From assembly GCA_017398335.1 (NCBI GenBank), contig JAFQGK010000014.1:1-64000 (forward strand): a DNA stretch of 64,000 nucleotides, read 5' to 3'. Source of the DNA: Bacteroidales bacterium (GTDB taxonomy: Bacteria; Bacteroidota; Bacteroidia; Bacteroidales; UBA932). Each line of letters starts with the position of its first letter. Positions within the stretch are counted from its first letter, which is position 1. The position numbers and the translations under genes were made by a program. Shown piece after piece: positions 1 through 9,494 of this stretch. Under the pieces are notes generated by a model. The model was not told where the DNA came from. It saw nothing but the letters and a program-made list of their open reading frames with translations, and did no database searches.

Positions 1-13
1 AACTCTTCATTGT
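1..13 (-). rRNA. 16S rRNA, extreme 5' end (partial)
   Basis: Read on the minus strand, the first bases of the window give ACAATGAAGAGTT, which matches the start of a bacterial 16S rRNA (compare AAATTGAAGAGTTTGATC in E. coli). The rest of the gene lies beyond the left edge. The call is supported by the leader next to it, which on the minus strand contains the stretch AAGCAAGTACCGAGAAAAAC that I recognise from Bacteroidales rRNA leaders, and by two strong tandem promoters further upstream. The exact mature 5' end is an estimate by alignment to the E. coli start. Confidence 0.8.
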
Positions 14-181
14 ATATTATAATATAATTCTTAGCTTGTCTCTGACACTCTCAATTCTTTCAAAAGAATCAACGCTTCTCGATAAATTGTTTTTCTCGGT
101 ACTTGCTTCTTGTACAGTAAAACAGTCTTTTCAATGAACTTTCAAACCCTCTTTCGAGGACCCGCTTTTCGAACGGGGCTG
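14..181 (-). other. rRNA operon leader
   Basis: This is the transcribed leader between the proximal rRNA promoter and 16S. It encodes no convincing protein. It contains a short inverted repeat at 54-69 (ATTCTTT/AAAGAAT) and, on the minus strand near 130-142, AGTTCATTGAAA, which resembles a boxA antitermination element (TGTTCTTTGA) with mismatches. The boxA reading is an inference. Immediately downstream of the promoter, at 157-180, a GC-rich hairpin can form (CCCG/CGGG around TTCGAAAAG), so the nascent rRNA transcript would begin with a stem-loop. Confidence 0.7.
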
Positions 182-212
182 CAAAGGTACGCATTATTTT
201 AAAACTTCCAAA
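182..212 (-). promoter_or_regulatory. Proximal rRNA promoter (P2)
   Basis: The minus strand carries a -7 box TACCTTTG (182-189) and a -33 TTTG (209-212), separated by 19 nt. This is the Bacteroidota primary-sigma consensus (TTTG, 19-20 nt, TAnnTTTG). It drives the rRNA operon off the left edge. The surrounding AT-rich spacer and the GC-rich hairpin just downstream are nearly repeated at the distal promoter 124 bp upstream. Confidence 0.75.
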
Positions 213-305
213 TTTTATTGCAAAATTTTTGAAATTTATTTTTGCGTCAGTCTTTTTAAGAACGTCTTTCAACCTTATCAGGAGCCCGTTTTTCAAATGG
301 GAGTG

Positions 306-336
306 CAAAGGTACGTTTAAATTTTTAATTTGCAAA
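306..336 (-). promoter_or_regulatory. Distal rRNA promoter (P1)
   Basis: The minus strand carries TACCTTTG (306-313) and TTTG (333-336), again with 19 nt between them. A GC-rich hairpin (CCC/GGG around ATTTGAAAAAC) lies directly downstream at 283-303. The arrangement copies the proximal promoter, as expected for a tandemly promoted rRNA operon. Confidence 0.7.
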
Positions 337-347
337 TTTAAATGCAC

Positions 348-376
348 AAAAAATCCACTTTCTGTCAAAAAGGTGA
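348..376 (-). terminator. Candidate terminator behind purF
   Basis: On the minus strand, just past purF, TTCAC(C)TTT pairs with AAAGTGGA around a 7-nt loop with one bulge, followed by a run of six T. The stem is short and includes a wobble pair, so the hairpin is weak. It would separate purF transcription from the rRNA promoter about 10 bp further on. Confidence 0.4.
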
Positions 377-394
377 ATTTTACGCATTCCTATC

Positions 395-1798
395 CTATTC
401 TTGATACAGCTCAGTAGGATATTTCGCATTGAAGCAAGCCAGGCAAAGATCAGTTCTACGGCCGGCTTTGAGCATTCCCTCATGAGAAAGGAAGGAAAGG
501 GAATCCGCCCCAATGATTCTGCACACCTCGTCAACGTTATGATTGGAACTTATCAATTCCTCAGGAGTGTGTATGTCGACTCCATAATAGCAGGTATATT
601 TAAGGGGAGCACTGCCGATACGCACATGAACTTCGGTCGCCCCTGCTTCGCGAAGCATCTTGACAATCTTCAATGATGTCGTTCCGCGAACGATGGAATC
701 ATCCACCAGAACAACCCTCTTACCCTTGACTATAGACCTCACGGGAGAAAGCTTCATCTTGACTCCCTTCTCGCGCATGGACTGAGTCGGCTGAATGAAG
801 GTGCGCCCTACATATTTATTCTTTATAAGCCCCATCTCATAAGGCAATCCGCTCGCCTCTGCATAACCTTGAGCTGCACTAAGACTGGAATCCGGCACAC
901 CAATCACTATATCCGCATCTGCCGGAGACTCTTCGAAAAGGATCTTTCCTGATTCCTTCCTGTAATTATGGACATTGCATCCTTCGATATCGCTGTCCGG
1001 TCTTGAAAAATAGACATACTCCATTGCACACATGGCATGACGCTCCGGCTCGGCATAAAACTGACTGCGGATTCCATGGTGATCAAGAGTAATGATCTCA
1101 CCTGGCTCCACATCCCTTATATATTCTGCTCCAAGAACATCAAAAGCACAAGTTTCACTGGCTACCACATATCCATCTCCTATCTTACCTATAGCCAACG
1201 GATGAAATCCATACTTATCGCGGCAGGCGTAGATTCTTCTTGCTGTCATGATAACAAAGGCAAAAGCTCCGTCAATCATATTGAGAGCCGCCTTGATCGA
1301 ATGAATTCGAGGCAGAGTCTTGTCTGTACCCTGCTTCTTGATCAGGTGTGCAATGACCTCAGCATCTGAAGAAGACTGAAACAGACTTCCCTTATCCTCA
1401 AGTTCATTACGAAGCTGAAGATAATTTACAATCTGGCCGTTGTTCGCCATAGCAAAGTCACCCGAGTTGTGATGAAAGAGGAATGGCTGAATGTTTTCCG
1501 TACCCTTGCATTTGGCATTGCTGTAACGGACATGGCCAATGGCCATATTTCCCTGAAGCTTGGAAATCATAGACTCATTGAACACTTCGGTAACAAGCCC
1601 GTCACCTCTGAAACGACGGAATTCACCCTCCGGATCGACACTCACGATACCACACCCCTGCTGTCCTCTATGCTGCAGAGCATGCAGTCCGTAATACGCA
1701 AGATTCGCCGCATTCTGAACTCCATATATACCAAGAACACCGCATTCATGATGAAGACCGCTCTCAGTATACTTATATATATTATTACACTTACACAT
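395..1798 (-). CDS. purF: Amidophosphoribosyltransferase
   Basis: This enzyme catalyses the first committed step of purine synthesis: glutamine and PRPP give phosphoribosylamine. The 467-residue protein has an N-terminal Ntn glutaminase domain whose catalytic Cys is residue 19 (HHECGVLG), so about 18 residues would be cleaved as a propeptide, as in the Bacillus-type enzyme. The PRPP loop VVLVDDSIVRGTTS lies near residues 362-375. The CxxC at about 452-455 (DLCLACF) and the Cys of TCYYGVD match ligands of the [4Fe-4S] cluster of that enzyme class. It is the last gene of a leftward purE-purL-purF operon, separated from purL by a hairpin. Confidence 0.96.
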   Translation of the reverse strand: MCKCNNIYKYTESGLHHECGVLGIYGVQNAANLAYYGLHALQHRGQQGCGIVSVDPEGEFRRFRGDGLVTEVFNESMISKLQGNMAIGHVRYSNAKCKGTENIQPFLFHHNSGDFAMANNGQIVNYLQLRNELEDKGSLFQSSSDAEVIAHLIKKQGTDKTLPRIHSIKAALNMIDGAFAFVIMTARRIYACRDKYGFHPLAIGKIGDGYVVASETCAFDVLGAEYIRDVEPGEIITLDHHGIRSQFYAEPERHAMCAMEYVYFSRPDSDIEGCNVHNYRKESGKILFEESPADADIVIGVPDSSLSAAQGYAEASGLPYEMGLIKNKYVGRTFIQPTQSMREKGVKMKLSPVRSIVKGKRVVLVDDSIVRGTTSLKIVKMLREAGATEVHVRIGSAPLKYTCYYGVDIHTPEELISSNHNVDEVCRIIGADSLSFLSHEGMLKAGRRTDLCLACFNAKYPTELYQE

Positions 1799-1812
1799 TT
1801 TTTAAAAATTAA

Positions 1813-1833
1813 ATCCCCGGTCAAGCCGGGGAT
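1813..1833 (-). terminator. Hairpin between purL and purF
   Basis: A perfect 8-bp GC-rich stem (ATCCCCGG/CCGGGGAT) with a 5-nt loop lies in the 59-nt gap between the purL stop and the purF start. On the minus strand it is followed by TTTAATTTTTA, giving an intrinsic-terminator shape. Because purF has no other promoter that I can see, it may act as a partial terminator or an RNA-processing stem that lowers purF relative to purL. Confidence 0.6.
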
Positions 1834-1857
1834 GATTAACATTTTCCGTTTCAGATA

Positions 1858-4800
1858 CTATTCTCCACGGAAGTATGCCACAGCGTTATCAAAGAGAGGC
1901 TGCTCAAGACCTTCATCAATGATGTTCTTGAAAAGATTTCCCTCGTAGCGCTCGGTATGTCCCATTTTTCCAAGTATCTGACCGTTCTTGCTGATTATAC
2001 CCTCGATAGCATAGTATGAACCATTCGGGTTATATGGAGATTCCATAGTAGGTTCTTCCTCGAGTGGGTCCACATACTGGAAGGCTACCTGTCCATTTGC
2101 AAAGAGTTCCTTGGCAAGTTCCTCATTCACAACGAATTTTCCTTCGCCATGGCTTACCGCAATAGTATGCAGATCACCGACTGCAAATCCTGAAAGCCAA
2201 GGTGAATTCGTCGTACCCACGCGGGTCGTTACGATCTGAGAGATGTGGCGGTTGATATCGTTGCGGAAAAGCGTCGGGCTGTCTTTGGTCACCTGACCAA
2301 GGCGTCCATATGGCAGAAGTCCTGACTTCACAAGTGCCTGGAATCCGTTACATATACCAAGAATAAGACCTCCACGATCAAGAAGCGCATGGACAGAATC
2401 CGCTATATCCTTATTATTCAGAACATTAGCTATAAACTTACCGCTTCCGTCCGGCTCATCACCTGCAGAGAATCCTCCACTTATCATAAGAACATTACAC
2501 TCATCGATATTCTTCTTCATCTCAGCGATAGACCTGAAGATATCCTCCTCGGTAAGGTTGCAGAAGACACTCATTCTGACTTCAGCACCGGCATTACGCC
2601 AAGCCTTTGCAGAATCATAGTCGCAGTTTGTACCTGGGAAGACCGGCAGATAGGCTATCGGCGTCTCAACCGGCTCACCCTTATATTTCAAGTCTGACTT
2701 CTTCGCCTTATAAGGCTTGGAATTCTTAAGTCCGGCCGGCTCTATGGCTTTGTGATATGCCTCGGCAGTATCAGGATAAACCTGGGCGAACCTTGCAGAG
2801 TTGGCAGCCATCAGATCGAAAAGATCGAACTTCACTCCGTTGACGGTGAGCTCACTGTCCTCACCTTCGGTAACCTCACCTATCAGGACTGCACCCGGAT
2901 AGTCAAGCTCGCACTCAGACTCGACGAGAATAGAGCCATAGCTGTAATTGAAGAGTTCCTTCTCATCAACATTTATCTTAGCATCGAGACCGTTACCGAA
3001 AGACATCTTACAGATAGCCTCCGCTATACCGCCGAATCCTATTGCATATCCGGAAACGATATTACCCTCGGCAATCTGCTCATGAACAAACTTCCAATTT
3101 GCCTTAAGCTGCTCCACATCAGGCATGTAATTAGCCAGAGGTGTATGCTTTATCAAGTATAGTTTATTGCCCTCGAATTTGAGCTCCGGAGAAATCACCT
3201 GCTCCGCATCCACTGTAGTGATACCGAATGCCATCAGCATCGGAGGTACATTGATATTCTCGAATGTTCCGCTCATCGAGTCCTTTCCACCTATAGAAGG
3301 GAGGCCGAACTCAACCTGCATCTTCAACGCACCGAGAAGAGCAGAAAGAGGCTTGCCCCATGACTTGCGGTCTGTCATCCTTTCAAAATACTCCTGATAT
3401 GAGAAACGCATCTTTTCATATGAAGCTCCGGCAGCCACTACCTTCGCACATGCCTCGACTACTGAATATGCAGCACCGTGATATGGGCTCCAGCTGGCTA
3501 TGAACGGATTGTATCCGAATGCCATGATTGAAGCTGTGTCAGTGTAACCGTCTGTAGGGAGCTTCTGGACAGAAACCTGAGTTTCTGTAGTCTGAAGCAT
3601 TCCACCGAACGGCATAAGCACAGTCGAACGTCCGATAGTCGAGTCGAACATCTCGATAAGACCCTTCTGTGAGGTCACATTCGGATCCTGAAGATTGTTG
3701 TAGATCTTTTCCTTGAGATCCGCTCCTTCAACGCTGCGCTCGAACGGATTTCTTTCCTCGACTGCACCGACAGTAGCCTTGGCATAATGCTTTGCACCTG
3801 CACTGTCGATGAATTCACGTGAAAGATCGACGACCATCCGGTCACCATTGAACATACGCATACGTCCTCTGTCCGTCACATCGGCGACATGGGTTACCTC
3901 AACGTTCTCACTTGCACAATATGCCATCATCTGTTCCTTGTCCTTCGCCTCAATTACAATGGACATACGCTCCTGCGACTCACTGATTGCAAGTTCTGTA
4001 GAATTGAGACCACTATACTTGACAGGAACTCTGTCGAGATAGATATCGAGGCCATCCGTAAGCTCGCCGATAGCGACGCTCACTCCACCGGCACCGAAAT
4101 CATTTGACTTCTTTATAAGTTTCGTCACCTCAGGACGACGGAAAAGTCTCTGAAGCTTTCTTTCCTCCGGAGCATTACCTTTCTGAACCTCACTGCCGCA
4201 AGTCTCGAGCGACTCCTCAGTATGCTCTTTCGAAGAACCTGTAGCTCCACCTACACCGTCACGACCGGTACGGCCACCGAGAAGGAGAACGACATCACCA
4301 GGGGCAGGACTTTCTCTACGTACGTTCTCTGCCTTCACGGCACCTACGACAGCACCCACTTCAAGACGCTTCGCCACATAGCCTTCGTGGTAGATTTCAC
4401 GTACATGAGTAGTAGCAAGACCTATCTGGTTACCATAACTTGAATAGCCATGTGCTGCCTTACGCGAGATGATGCTCTGAGGGAGTTTTCCAGGAAGTGT
4501 ATCAGCCACAGGCAGATAGATATCACCTGCTCCAGTCACGCGCATCGCCTGGTAAACATATGCGCGACCAGAGAGAGGGTCACGGATTGCACCGCCGAGA
4601 CAAGTTGCGGCACCACCGAAAGGCTCGATCTCTGTAGGGTGGTTGTGTGTCTCGTTCTTGAACTGAAGGAGCCACTTTTCTGTAGTCATTTCTCCCTCAT
4701 CGTCAACTATATCCACATCTACATATATGCTGCAAGCATTGTTTTCTTCACTGACCTCCATGTCATCAAGAAGTCCCTTCGACTTGAGATAACGAGCACC

Positions 4801-5616
4801 CACGGTCGCCATATCCATTAGGTTAAGTCCCTTATGCTCGCGTCCCAGTTCCTTGCGGATCTTCATGTACAGATTGAGAGTGCCGTCGATTTCCTCTTTA
4901 AGGAAGGACTCCTCTACGTTTATATCCTCAAGTTCTGTTGTAAAAGTCGTATGACGGCAGTGGTCACTCCAATATGTGTCAAGAATACGGAGTTCCGTCT
5001 CGAACGGGTCACGTCCTTCAGCCTTGAAATAATTCACGACCTCGCGGAGGTCATCCGCATTCATTGCAAGACCCATCTTCCTGCAGTATGGAGCGAGTTC
5101 TTCTTCAGTCAGAGCTGTCAGGCCCTCAAGTACCGGTACCGGTGTCACCTGAGGCTGCTCCATTGCTACAAGTTTGCCAAGATCCTTTTCGCGAGACTCC
5201 ACAGCATTGATATAATACTTCCTGATCTTCGCCACAACCTCTTCAGAAGTGTCGCCCGGAAGAATTATGAGCTTGGAGCTCTTGATACTCACCTGTGCAG
5301 AAGGATCGATAAGACGGACACAGTCCACGGCTGAAGCCGCACGCTGGTCAAACTGGCCTGGAAGGTACTCCACGGCAATATATTTTGTTCCAGACAGGTC
5401 ACATTCATTTGTAACGCTGTCGGTAACAATTTCTCCGAAGACACTATAGCGGCTCTTCTCGAGGAGATCCTCCGAAAATCCGAAAAGGTCATACACGTTA
5501 AGGAAACGCAGCGAAGGCAATTCCAACTGAAGATTCTCATTCAGCTCATGCAGAAGGCTGCGTGCCTCCACCTGAAATTCAGGATATTTTTCTACGTAAA
5601 TGCGATAATTGTTCAT
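1858..5616 (-). CDS. purL: Phosphoribosylformylglycinamidine synthase (large, fused type)
   Basis: It converts FGAR, glutamine and ATP to FGAM in purine synthesis. The protein of about 1,252 residues is the single-chain form: an N-terminal PurS-like region, two AIRS-type ATPase halves (an FGGAATCLGGAIRDP motif in the first) and a C-terminal class I glutaminase with Cys about 1089 (GICNGFQ) and the His-Glu pair near 1220-1222 (HTERYE). The frame is open up to 5682, but that stretch runs into purE; the ATG at 5616 (MNNYRIYV) begins 14 nt after the purE stop and fits the family's N-terminus. It is co-transcribed with purE and purF. Confidence 0.96.
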   Translation of the reverse strand: MNNYRIYVEKYPEFQVEARSLLHELNENLQLELPSLRFLNVYDLFGFSEDLLEKSRYSVFGEIVTDSVTNECDLSGTKYIAVEYLPGQFDQRAASAVDCVRLIDPSAQVSIKSSKLIILPGDTSEEVVAKIRKYYINAVESREKDLGKLVAMEQPQVTPVPVLEGLTALTEEELAPYCRKMGLAMNADDLREVVNYFKAEGRDPFETELRILDTYWSDHCRHTTFTTELEDINVEESFLKEEIDGTLNLYMKIRKELGREHKGLNLMDMATVGARYLKSKGLLDDMEVSEENNACSIYVDVDIVDDEGEMTTEKWLLQFKNETHNHPTEIEPFGGAATCLGGAIRDPLSGRAYVYQAMRVTGAGDIYLPVADTLPGKLPQSIISRKAAHGYSSYGNQIGLATTHVREIYHEGYVAKRLEVGAVVGAVKAENVRRESPAPGDVVLLLGGRTGRDGVGGATGSSKEHTEESLETCGSEVQKGNAPEERKLQRLFRRPEVTKLIKKSNDFGAGGVSVAIGELTDGLDIYLDRVPVKYSGLNSTELAISESQERMSIVIEAKDKEQMMAYCASENVEVTHVADVTDRGRMRMFNGDRMVVDLSREFIDSAGAKHYAKATVGAVEERNPFERSVEGADLKEKIYNNLQDPNVTSQKGLIEMFDSTIGRSTVLMPFGGMLQTTETQVSVQKLPTDGYTDTASIMAFGYNPFIASWSPYHGAAYSVVEACAKVVAAGASYEKMRFSYQEYFERMTDRKSWGKPLSALLGALKMQVEFGLPSIGGKDSMSGTFENINVPPMLMAFGITTVDAEQVISPELKFEGNKLYLIKHTPLANYMPDVEQLKANWKFVHEQIAEGNIVSGYAIGFGGIAEAICKMSFGNGLDAKINVDEKELFNYSYGSILVESECELDYPGAVLIGEVTEGEDSELTVNGVKFDLFDLMAANSARFAQVYPDTAEAYHKAIEPAGLKNSKPYKAKKSDLKYKGEPVETPIAYLPVFPGTNCDYDSAKAWRNAGAEVRMSVFCNLTEEDIFRSIAEMKKNIDECNVLMISGGFSAGDEPDGSGKFIANVLNNKDIADSVHALLDRGGLILGICNGFQALVKSGLLPYGRLGQVTKDSPTLFRNDINRHISQIVTTRVGTTNSPWLSGFAVGDLHTIAVSHGEGKFVVNEELAKELFANGQVAFQYVDPLEEEPTMESPYNPNGSYYAIEGIISKNGQILGKMGHTERYEGNLFKNIIDEGLEQPLFDNAVAYFRGE

Positions 5617-5629
5617 TACATTATATCGT

Positions 5630-6097
5630 TTAAATCGTTGCGTCAAGAACTTTCTGGGTCTGTTCCTTTCTGAACTGATCAAGCTTTGCCGAAAGTTCAG
5701 GATCGGTCAAAGCAAGAATCTGAGCTGCAAAAAGTCCGGCATTCTTCGCTCCGTTGATGGCCATTGTCGCCACCGGGATTCCAGCAGGCATCTGAACGAT
5801 GGACAGAAGTGAATCCATACCACCGAGAGCCTTGGTCTGGATAGGGACACCGATCACAGGAACTGTTGTCATTCCGGCAACCACACCTGCGACATGAGCT
5901 GCTCCACCGGCACCGGCTATGATGACACCGATTCCTTCAGCTTTTGCTGACTTTGCGAATTCACACATAAGATCCGGTGTTCTGTGGGCACTGATGACTC
6001 TCTTTACCACTTCCACCCCGAATCCTTCAAGAACATTGATCGCCTGCGACATAATCTCAAGATCACTGGTCGATCCCATAATGATTGCTACTTTCAT
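5630..6097 (-). CDS. purE: N5-carboxyaminoimidazole ribonucleotide mutase
   Basis: A purine synthesis enzyme that rearranges N5-CAIR to CAIR. The 155-residue length and the [10 protein letters not shown] start with the SAHRTPDLM loop (His of the active site) are those of class I PurE. No purK is seen in the window. It is the first gene of the leftward purE-purL-purF operon, with a well-spaced promoter 20 nt upstream. Confidence 0.96.
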   Translation of the reverse strand: MKVAIIMGSTSDLEIMSQAINVLEGFGVEVVKRVISAHRTPDLMCEFAKSAKAEGIGVIIAGAGGAAHVAGVVAGMTTVPVIGVPIQTKALGGMDSLLSIVQMPAGIPVATMAINGAKNAGLFAAQILALTDPELSAKLDQFRKEQTQKVLDATI

Positions 6098-6117
6098 ATG
6101 CTAGATTTTTACGGCGG

Positions 6118-6147
6118 CAAAGATAATCAAATTTCCCACACGCGCAA
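6118..6147 (-). promoter_or_regulatory. Promoter of the purELF operon
   Basis: The minus strand has a -7 box TATCTTTG (6118-6125) and a -33 TTG (6145-6147), 19 nt apart. No purine riboswitch or obvious operator is visible around it. Confidence 0.7.
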
Positions 6148-6240
6148 CGCGCATACGCACGAGACTGCCGAAAAGTTATCAACAGCCAAGAATACTTCTT
6201 TTCATAAATGATATTTCATTTCAGACAAAGATAAAATTCG

Positions 6241-6248
6241 TATATTTG
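6241..6248 (+). promoter_or_regulatory. cysS promoter -7 box
   Basis: TATATTTG matches TAnnTTTG exactly. No good -33 element is seen. The predicted transcript start (about 6252) makes the upstream TTG at 6246 unusable as a start codon for cysS. Confidence 0.55.
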
Positions 6249-6275
6249 CAGATTATGCACGAAACATCATTTAAA

Positions 6276-7817
6276 ATGAGAAATTTATATATAACAAACT
6301 CGCTTTCCAGAAAGAAGGAAATATTCAAGCCTATCAACGAGGGACACGTAGGGCTTTACGTCTGCGGTCCGACCGTGTACGGCGACGCTCATCTCGGACA
6401 TGCAAGACCGGGAGTGACTTATGACGTATTCGTAAAACTGCTGAAGCACCTTGGCTACAAAGTGCGTTATGTCCGCAACATCACCGACGTGGGACATCTT
6501 GAGCACGACGCCGACGAAGGAGAAGACAAGATTGCAAAGAAGGCAAGGCTGGAGCAGCTCGAGCCTATGGAAGTCGTTCAGAGGTGTACTCTTGCTTACC
6601 ATGAGGCCATGAGGATGCTTAATGTGGCACCGCCATCGATCGAGCCGCGTGCCTCAGGCCACATCATCGAGCAGATCGACCTTGTAAAGAAGATCATTGA
6701 TGCAGGATATGCATACGAGAGCAATGGTTCCATATACTTCGACGTGCTAAAATATGACAAGGACCACAAATACGGCATCCTTTCAGGTCGCACACTTGAC
6801 GAGGTGAAAGAAGGAACCCGCGACCTTGACGGCCAGCAGGACAAACGCGCGTCATACGATTTCGCGCTTTGGAAAAAGGCTTCACCGGAGCACATCATGC
6901 GCTGGCCTTCACCATGGAGCGACGGCTTCCCGGGCTGGCATCTCGAATGCTCCGCGATGAGCGAGAAATATCTTGGAAAAGAGTTCGACATCCATGGAGG
7001 CGGTATGGACCTGCTCTTCCCTCACCACGAATGCGAGATCGCCCAGAATACAGCGTCCCGCGGATGCGGCGGAGTGAAATACTGGATGCACAACAACATG
7101 ATAACCATCGAAGGCAAGAAGATGGGCAAGTCGCTTGGCAACTTCATCACCCTGCCTGAGCTTTTTGCCGGAAAACATGAGAAGCTTGAGCAGGCATATA
7201 CACCAATGACAGTCCGTTTCTTCATCCTTCAGGCGCATTACCGCGGAACCCTGGACTTCAGCAACGAAGCCCTACAGGCAGCTGAGAAAGGCCTTAAAAG
7301 AATCATGCAGGCTGGAAAGGATCTCCGCGCTCTCGCTTCAGCAGCAGGCGTACAGTCAGCTCCCGCCCTGGCATATGGAGAATTCACATCCGCCCTTGCA
7401 CCGGAAGCCGTAAATGCTTCAAACACAGAAGTGAAGGAACTCATCGAGAATGTTTACGAAGCACTCTGCGACGATCTCAACACCCCGATAGCACTTTCTC
7501 ACATCTTTGATGCAGTACGTATAATCAACACTGCAAAAGACAAGAAGATCAGCCTTGACAAGTCTGATTATCAGGCCCTTGTGGATCTTTTCGATAATAT
7601 CGTAAGCGGAGTTCTCGGACTTCGCGACGAAGAGGCTTCCGAGGGAGGAAAGGCTGTCAGGACCATCGACGGACTCGTGAATATGGTGCTCGAACAGCGC
7701 AAGGCGGCTAAGGCAGCAAAGGACTGGGCAACCAGCGACCGCATCCGCGACGACCTCAAGGCCCTCGGCATCCAGATCAAGGACACCAAGGACGGTACAG
7801 AGTGGACATTGGAGTAA
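6276..7817 (+). CDS. cysS: Cysteinyl-tRNA synthetase
   Basis: It charges tRNA-Cys. The 513-residue protein has the class I HIGH signature as HLGH in a [15 protein letters not shown] context, the KMSKS loop as KKMGKS, and zinc ligands including Cys in VCGPT and in [10 protein letters not shown] short insert rich in Ala and Pro sits near residues 355-380. The ATG at 6276 (MRNLYITN) is chosen over 6255 and the TTG at 6246 because it fits the family's N-terminus and leaves about 24 nt after the predicted transcript start. It is followed 11 nt later by the exonuclease gene. Confidence 0.95.
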   Translation: MRNLYITNSLSRKKEIFKPINEGHVGLYVCGPTVYGDAHLGHARPGVTYDVFVKLLKHLGYKVRYVRNITDVGHLEHDADEGEDKIAKKARLEQLEPMEVVQRCTLAYHEAMRMLNVAPPSIEPRASGHIIEQIDLVKKIIDAGYAYESNGSIYFDVLKYDKDHKYGILSGRTLDEVKEGTRDLDGQQDKRASYDFALWKKASPEHIMRWPSPWSDGFPGWHLECSAMSEKYLGKEFDIHGGGMDLLFPHHECEIAQNTASRGCGGVKYWMHNNMITIEGKKMGKSLGNFITLPELFAGKHEKLEQAYTPMTVRFFILQAHYRGTLDFSNEALQAAEKGLKRIMQAGKDLRALASAAGVQSAPALAYGEFTSALAPEAVNASNTEVKELIENVYEALCDDLNTPIALSHIFDAVRIINTAKDKKISLDKSDYQALVDLFDNIVSGVLGLRDEEASEGGKAVRTIDGLVNMVLEQRKAAKAAKDWATSDRIRDDLKALGIQIKDTKDGTEWTLE

Positions 7818-7828
7818 ATTGCCGGCAT

Positions 7829-8590
7829 ATGTACAAGTTCATTTCATGGAATGTGAACGGCTTGAGAGCTGTTGCAGGAAAGGGATTCGCTGAAATTTTC
7901 GAAGACCTTGACGCTGATTTCTTCTGTCTGCAGGAGACAAAGATGCAGGCAGGACAGCTGGATCTGGAATTCATGGGATATCAGTCATACTGGAACTTCG
8001 CGGATAAGAAGGGATATTCCGGTACGGCAATATATACCAGGCACACACCTTTGAACGTAACATACGGAATCGGAATCGACGAGCATGACCACGAAGGACG
8101 TGTCATTACTTTGGAAATGAATGACTTCTACCTCGTATGCGTATATGTGCCGAACTCCCAGGATGGACTGAAAAGGCTGGATTACAGGATGAAGTGGGAG
8201 GATGATTTCAGAGCATATCTTTGCTCACTGGCGACTAAGAAAGGCGTAATCATATGTGGAGACCTCAACGTTGCCCACAAGGAGATCGACCTCAAGAATC
8301 CTAAGACGAACAGGATGAACGCAGGATTCACCGATCAGGAGCGTGCCCAGTTCACGAATCTGCTTGACGCAGGTTTCATAGACACCTTCCGTTTCTTCTA
8401 TCCGGACCAGACCGAAATCTATTCCTGGTGGTCATACCGTTTCCAGGCGAGACAGAAGAATGCAGGGTGGCGCATCGATTACTTCGTAGCCAGCGAGAAC
8501 CTGCGTGACCGGCTTGCCGGCGCCAAGATACATACTGAGATATATGGTTCTGACCACTGCCCGGTGGAACTGACACTGAAGACAGTCTGA
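7829..8590 (+). CDS. xth: Exodeoxyribonuclease III / AP endonuclease
   Basis: A base-excision repair nuclease of the Xth/ExoA family (EEP fold). In the 253-residue protein one sees NVNGLRAV near the N-terminus, the metal-binding Glu of LQETKMQ, GDLNVAHKEIDL, the WRIDYF strand and the catalytic SDHCPV near the C-terminus. The ATG at 7829 starts directly with the first strand (MYKFISWNVNG). It lies 11 nt behind cysS and is probably co-transcribed with it. Its 3' flank is a dispersed-repeat region. Confidence 0.95.
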   Translation: MYKFISWNVNGLRAVAGKGFAEIFEDLDADFFCLQETKMQAGQLDLEFMGYQSYWNFADKKGYSGTAIYTRHTPLNVTYGIGIDEHDHEGRVITLEMNDFYLVCVYVPNSQDGLKRLDYRMKWEDDFRAYLCSLATKKGVIICGDLNVAHKEIDLKNPKTNRMNAGFTDQERAQFTNLLDAGFIDTFRFFYPDQTEIYSWWSYRFQARQKNAGWRIDYFVASENLRDRLAGAKIHTEIYGSDHCPVELTLKTV

Positions 8591-8620
8591 CGATTCGAGA
8601 CCCAAAAGTCCATCATCACT

Positions 8621-8789
8621 GTCATGTCGAGCGACCACATATTCCTGTCATGTCGAGCGACCAACGGGAGTCGAGACATCTTTTCACATGTCTGTATTGA
8701 AGATTTCTCCACGCACTTCGTTTGGTCGAAATGACAAAATGAGGAGACGGTCAAAATGATAAAATGGGGCGATGGTCGAAATGACAAAA
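8621..8789. repeat. Compound intergenic repeat with a 25-bp tandem array
   Basis: In the gap between xth and lrgB, which converge, GTCATGTCGAGCGACCA occurs twice (8621, 8647). Facing it are inverted relatives of the form GGTCGAAATGACAAAA. These form a tandem array with an exact 25-bp period: 8724-8748, 8749-8773 and a partial third copy 8774-8789. The outer GTCATGTCGA and TGGTCGAAATGAC segments are inverted with respect to each other, as in REP-like palindromic intergenic elements. No protein is encoded. Confidence 0.75.
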
Positions 8790-8801
8790 GTCAGTTCCTT
8801 T

Positions 8802-9494
8802 TCATATGAAGAGGTGATTGAACAGCGGAACCACCACCGCAGTGACCAGCCCCATCAGGGCAATGGAAAGTCCGCTCACCGCTCCTTCGACTGCTCCCAT
8901 TTCGATAGCACGGGCAGTTCCCAGGCCATGAGAGGCACAACCCATCCCCAATCCTTTCGCCACTGAAGATCTGACACCGGAAATCTTAATCACCAGCGGT
9001 CCCAGAACAGCTCCCACAAAGCCACATAAGACAACCGAAACAGCTGTCAATGAAGGATTTCCACCTATTACCTCCGATACATCCATCGCTATCGGTGTCG
9101 TCACGGATTTCGGCTCAAGAGATAAAAGGAACATATCACTCAACCCAAAAAGACGACAAAGGAGAAAAACACTTGCAACTCCGACAATGCTTCCGACCAC
9201 GACCGAGCTGGCAATACCGGCAAGATTCTTCAATATGACCTCACGGTTGTCATAAAGGACAAGCCCCAAAGAGACCACGCAAGGTCCTAGAAGGAAATCT
9301 ATCATAGCATTGGATTCCATATAAAAACTGCATGGGATGTCCATGACCTTCAGAACAGAGATGATCACCGGTATACTGATAATGAAAGGATGCAGCAGAG
9401 CCAGGCCTGATTTCTTTCTGACCCAGACTCCAAGAAGGTAGGCTCCAACTGTCAGCACCAGCATCATCGGCACATTCATGATAAGTTCCATCAT
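8802..9494 (-). CDS. lrgB: LrgB/CidB-family membrane protein
   Basis: A 230-residue, strongly hydrophobic protein with about six membrane segments. It has the family's conserved stretches LEPKSVTTPIAMDVSE and GCASHGLGTARAIE. LrgB partners with LrgA; the pair is linked to control of murein hydrolase activity and, in plants and bacteria, to export of small organic acids. The start overlaps the end of lrgA by 4 nt, so translation is probably coupled. Which substrate this pair handles cannot be told from the sequence. Confidence 0.92.
   Translation of the reverse strand: MMELIMNVPMMLVLTVGAYLLGVWVRKKSGLALLHPFIISIPVIISVLKVMDIPCSFYMESNAMIDFLLGPCVVSLGLVLYDNREVILKNLAGIASSVVVGSIVGVASVFLLCRLFGLSDMFLLSLEPKSVTTPIAMDVSEVIGGNPSLTAVSVVLCGFVGAVLGPLVIKISGVRSSVAKGLGMGCASHGLGTARAIEMGAVEGAVSGLSIALMGLVTAVVVPLFNHLFI

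Noticed and set aside
69..368. 99-codon leftward open frame at the left end
   Set aside because: It runs through the rRNA leader and both rRNA promoters; no protein family features and low-complexity AT-rich sequence.
8724..8789. 25-bp tandem units considered as a CRISPR array
   Set aside because: Units abut without spacers and there are no cas genes.
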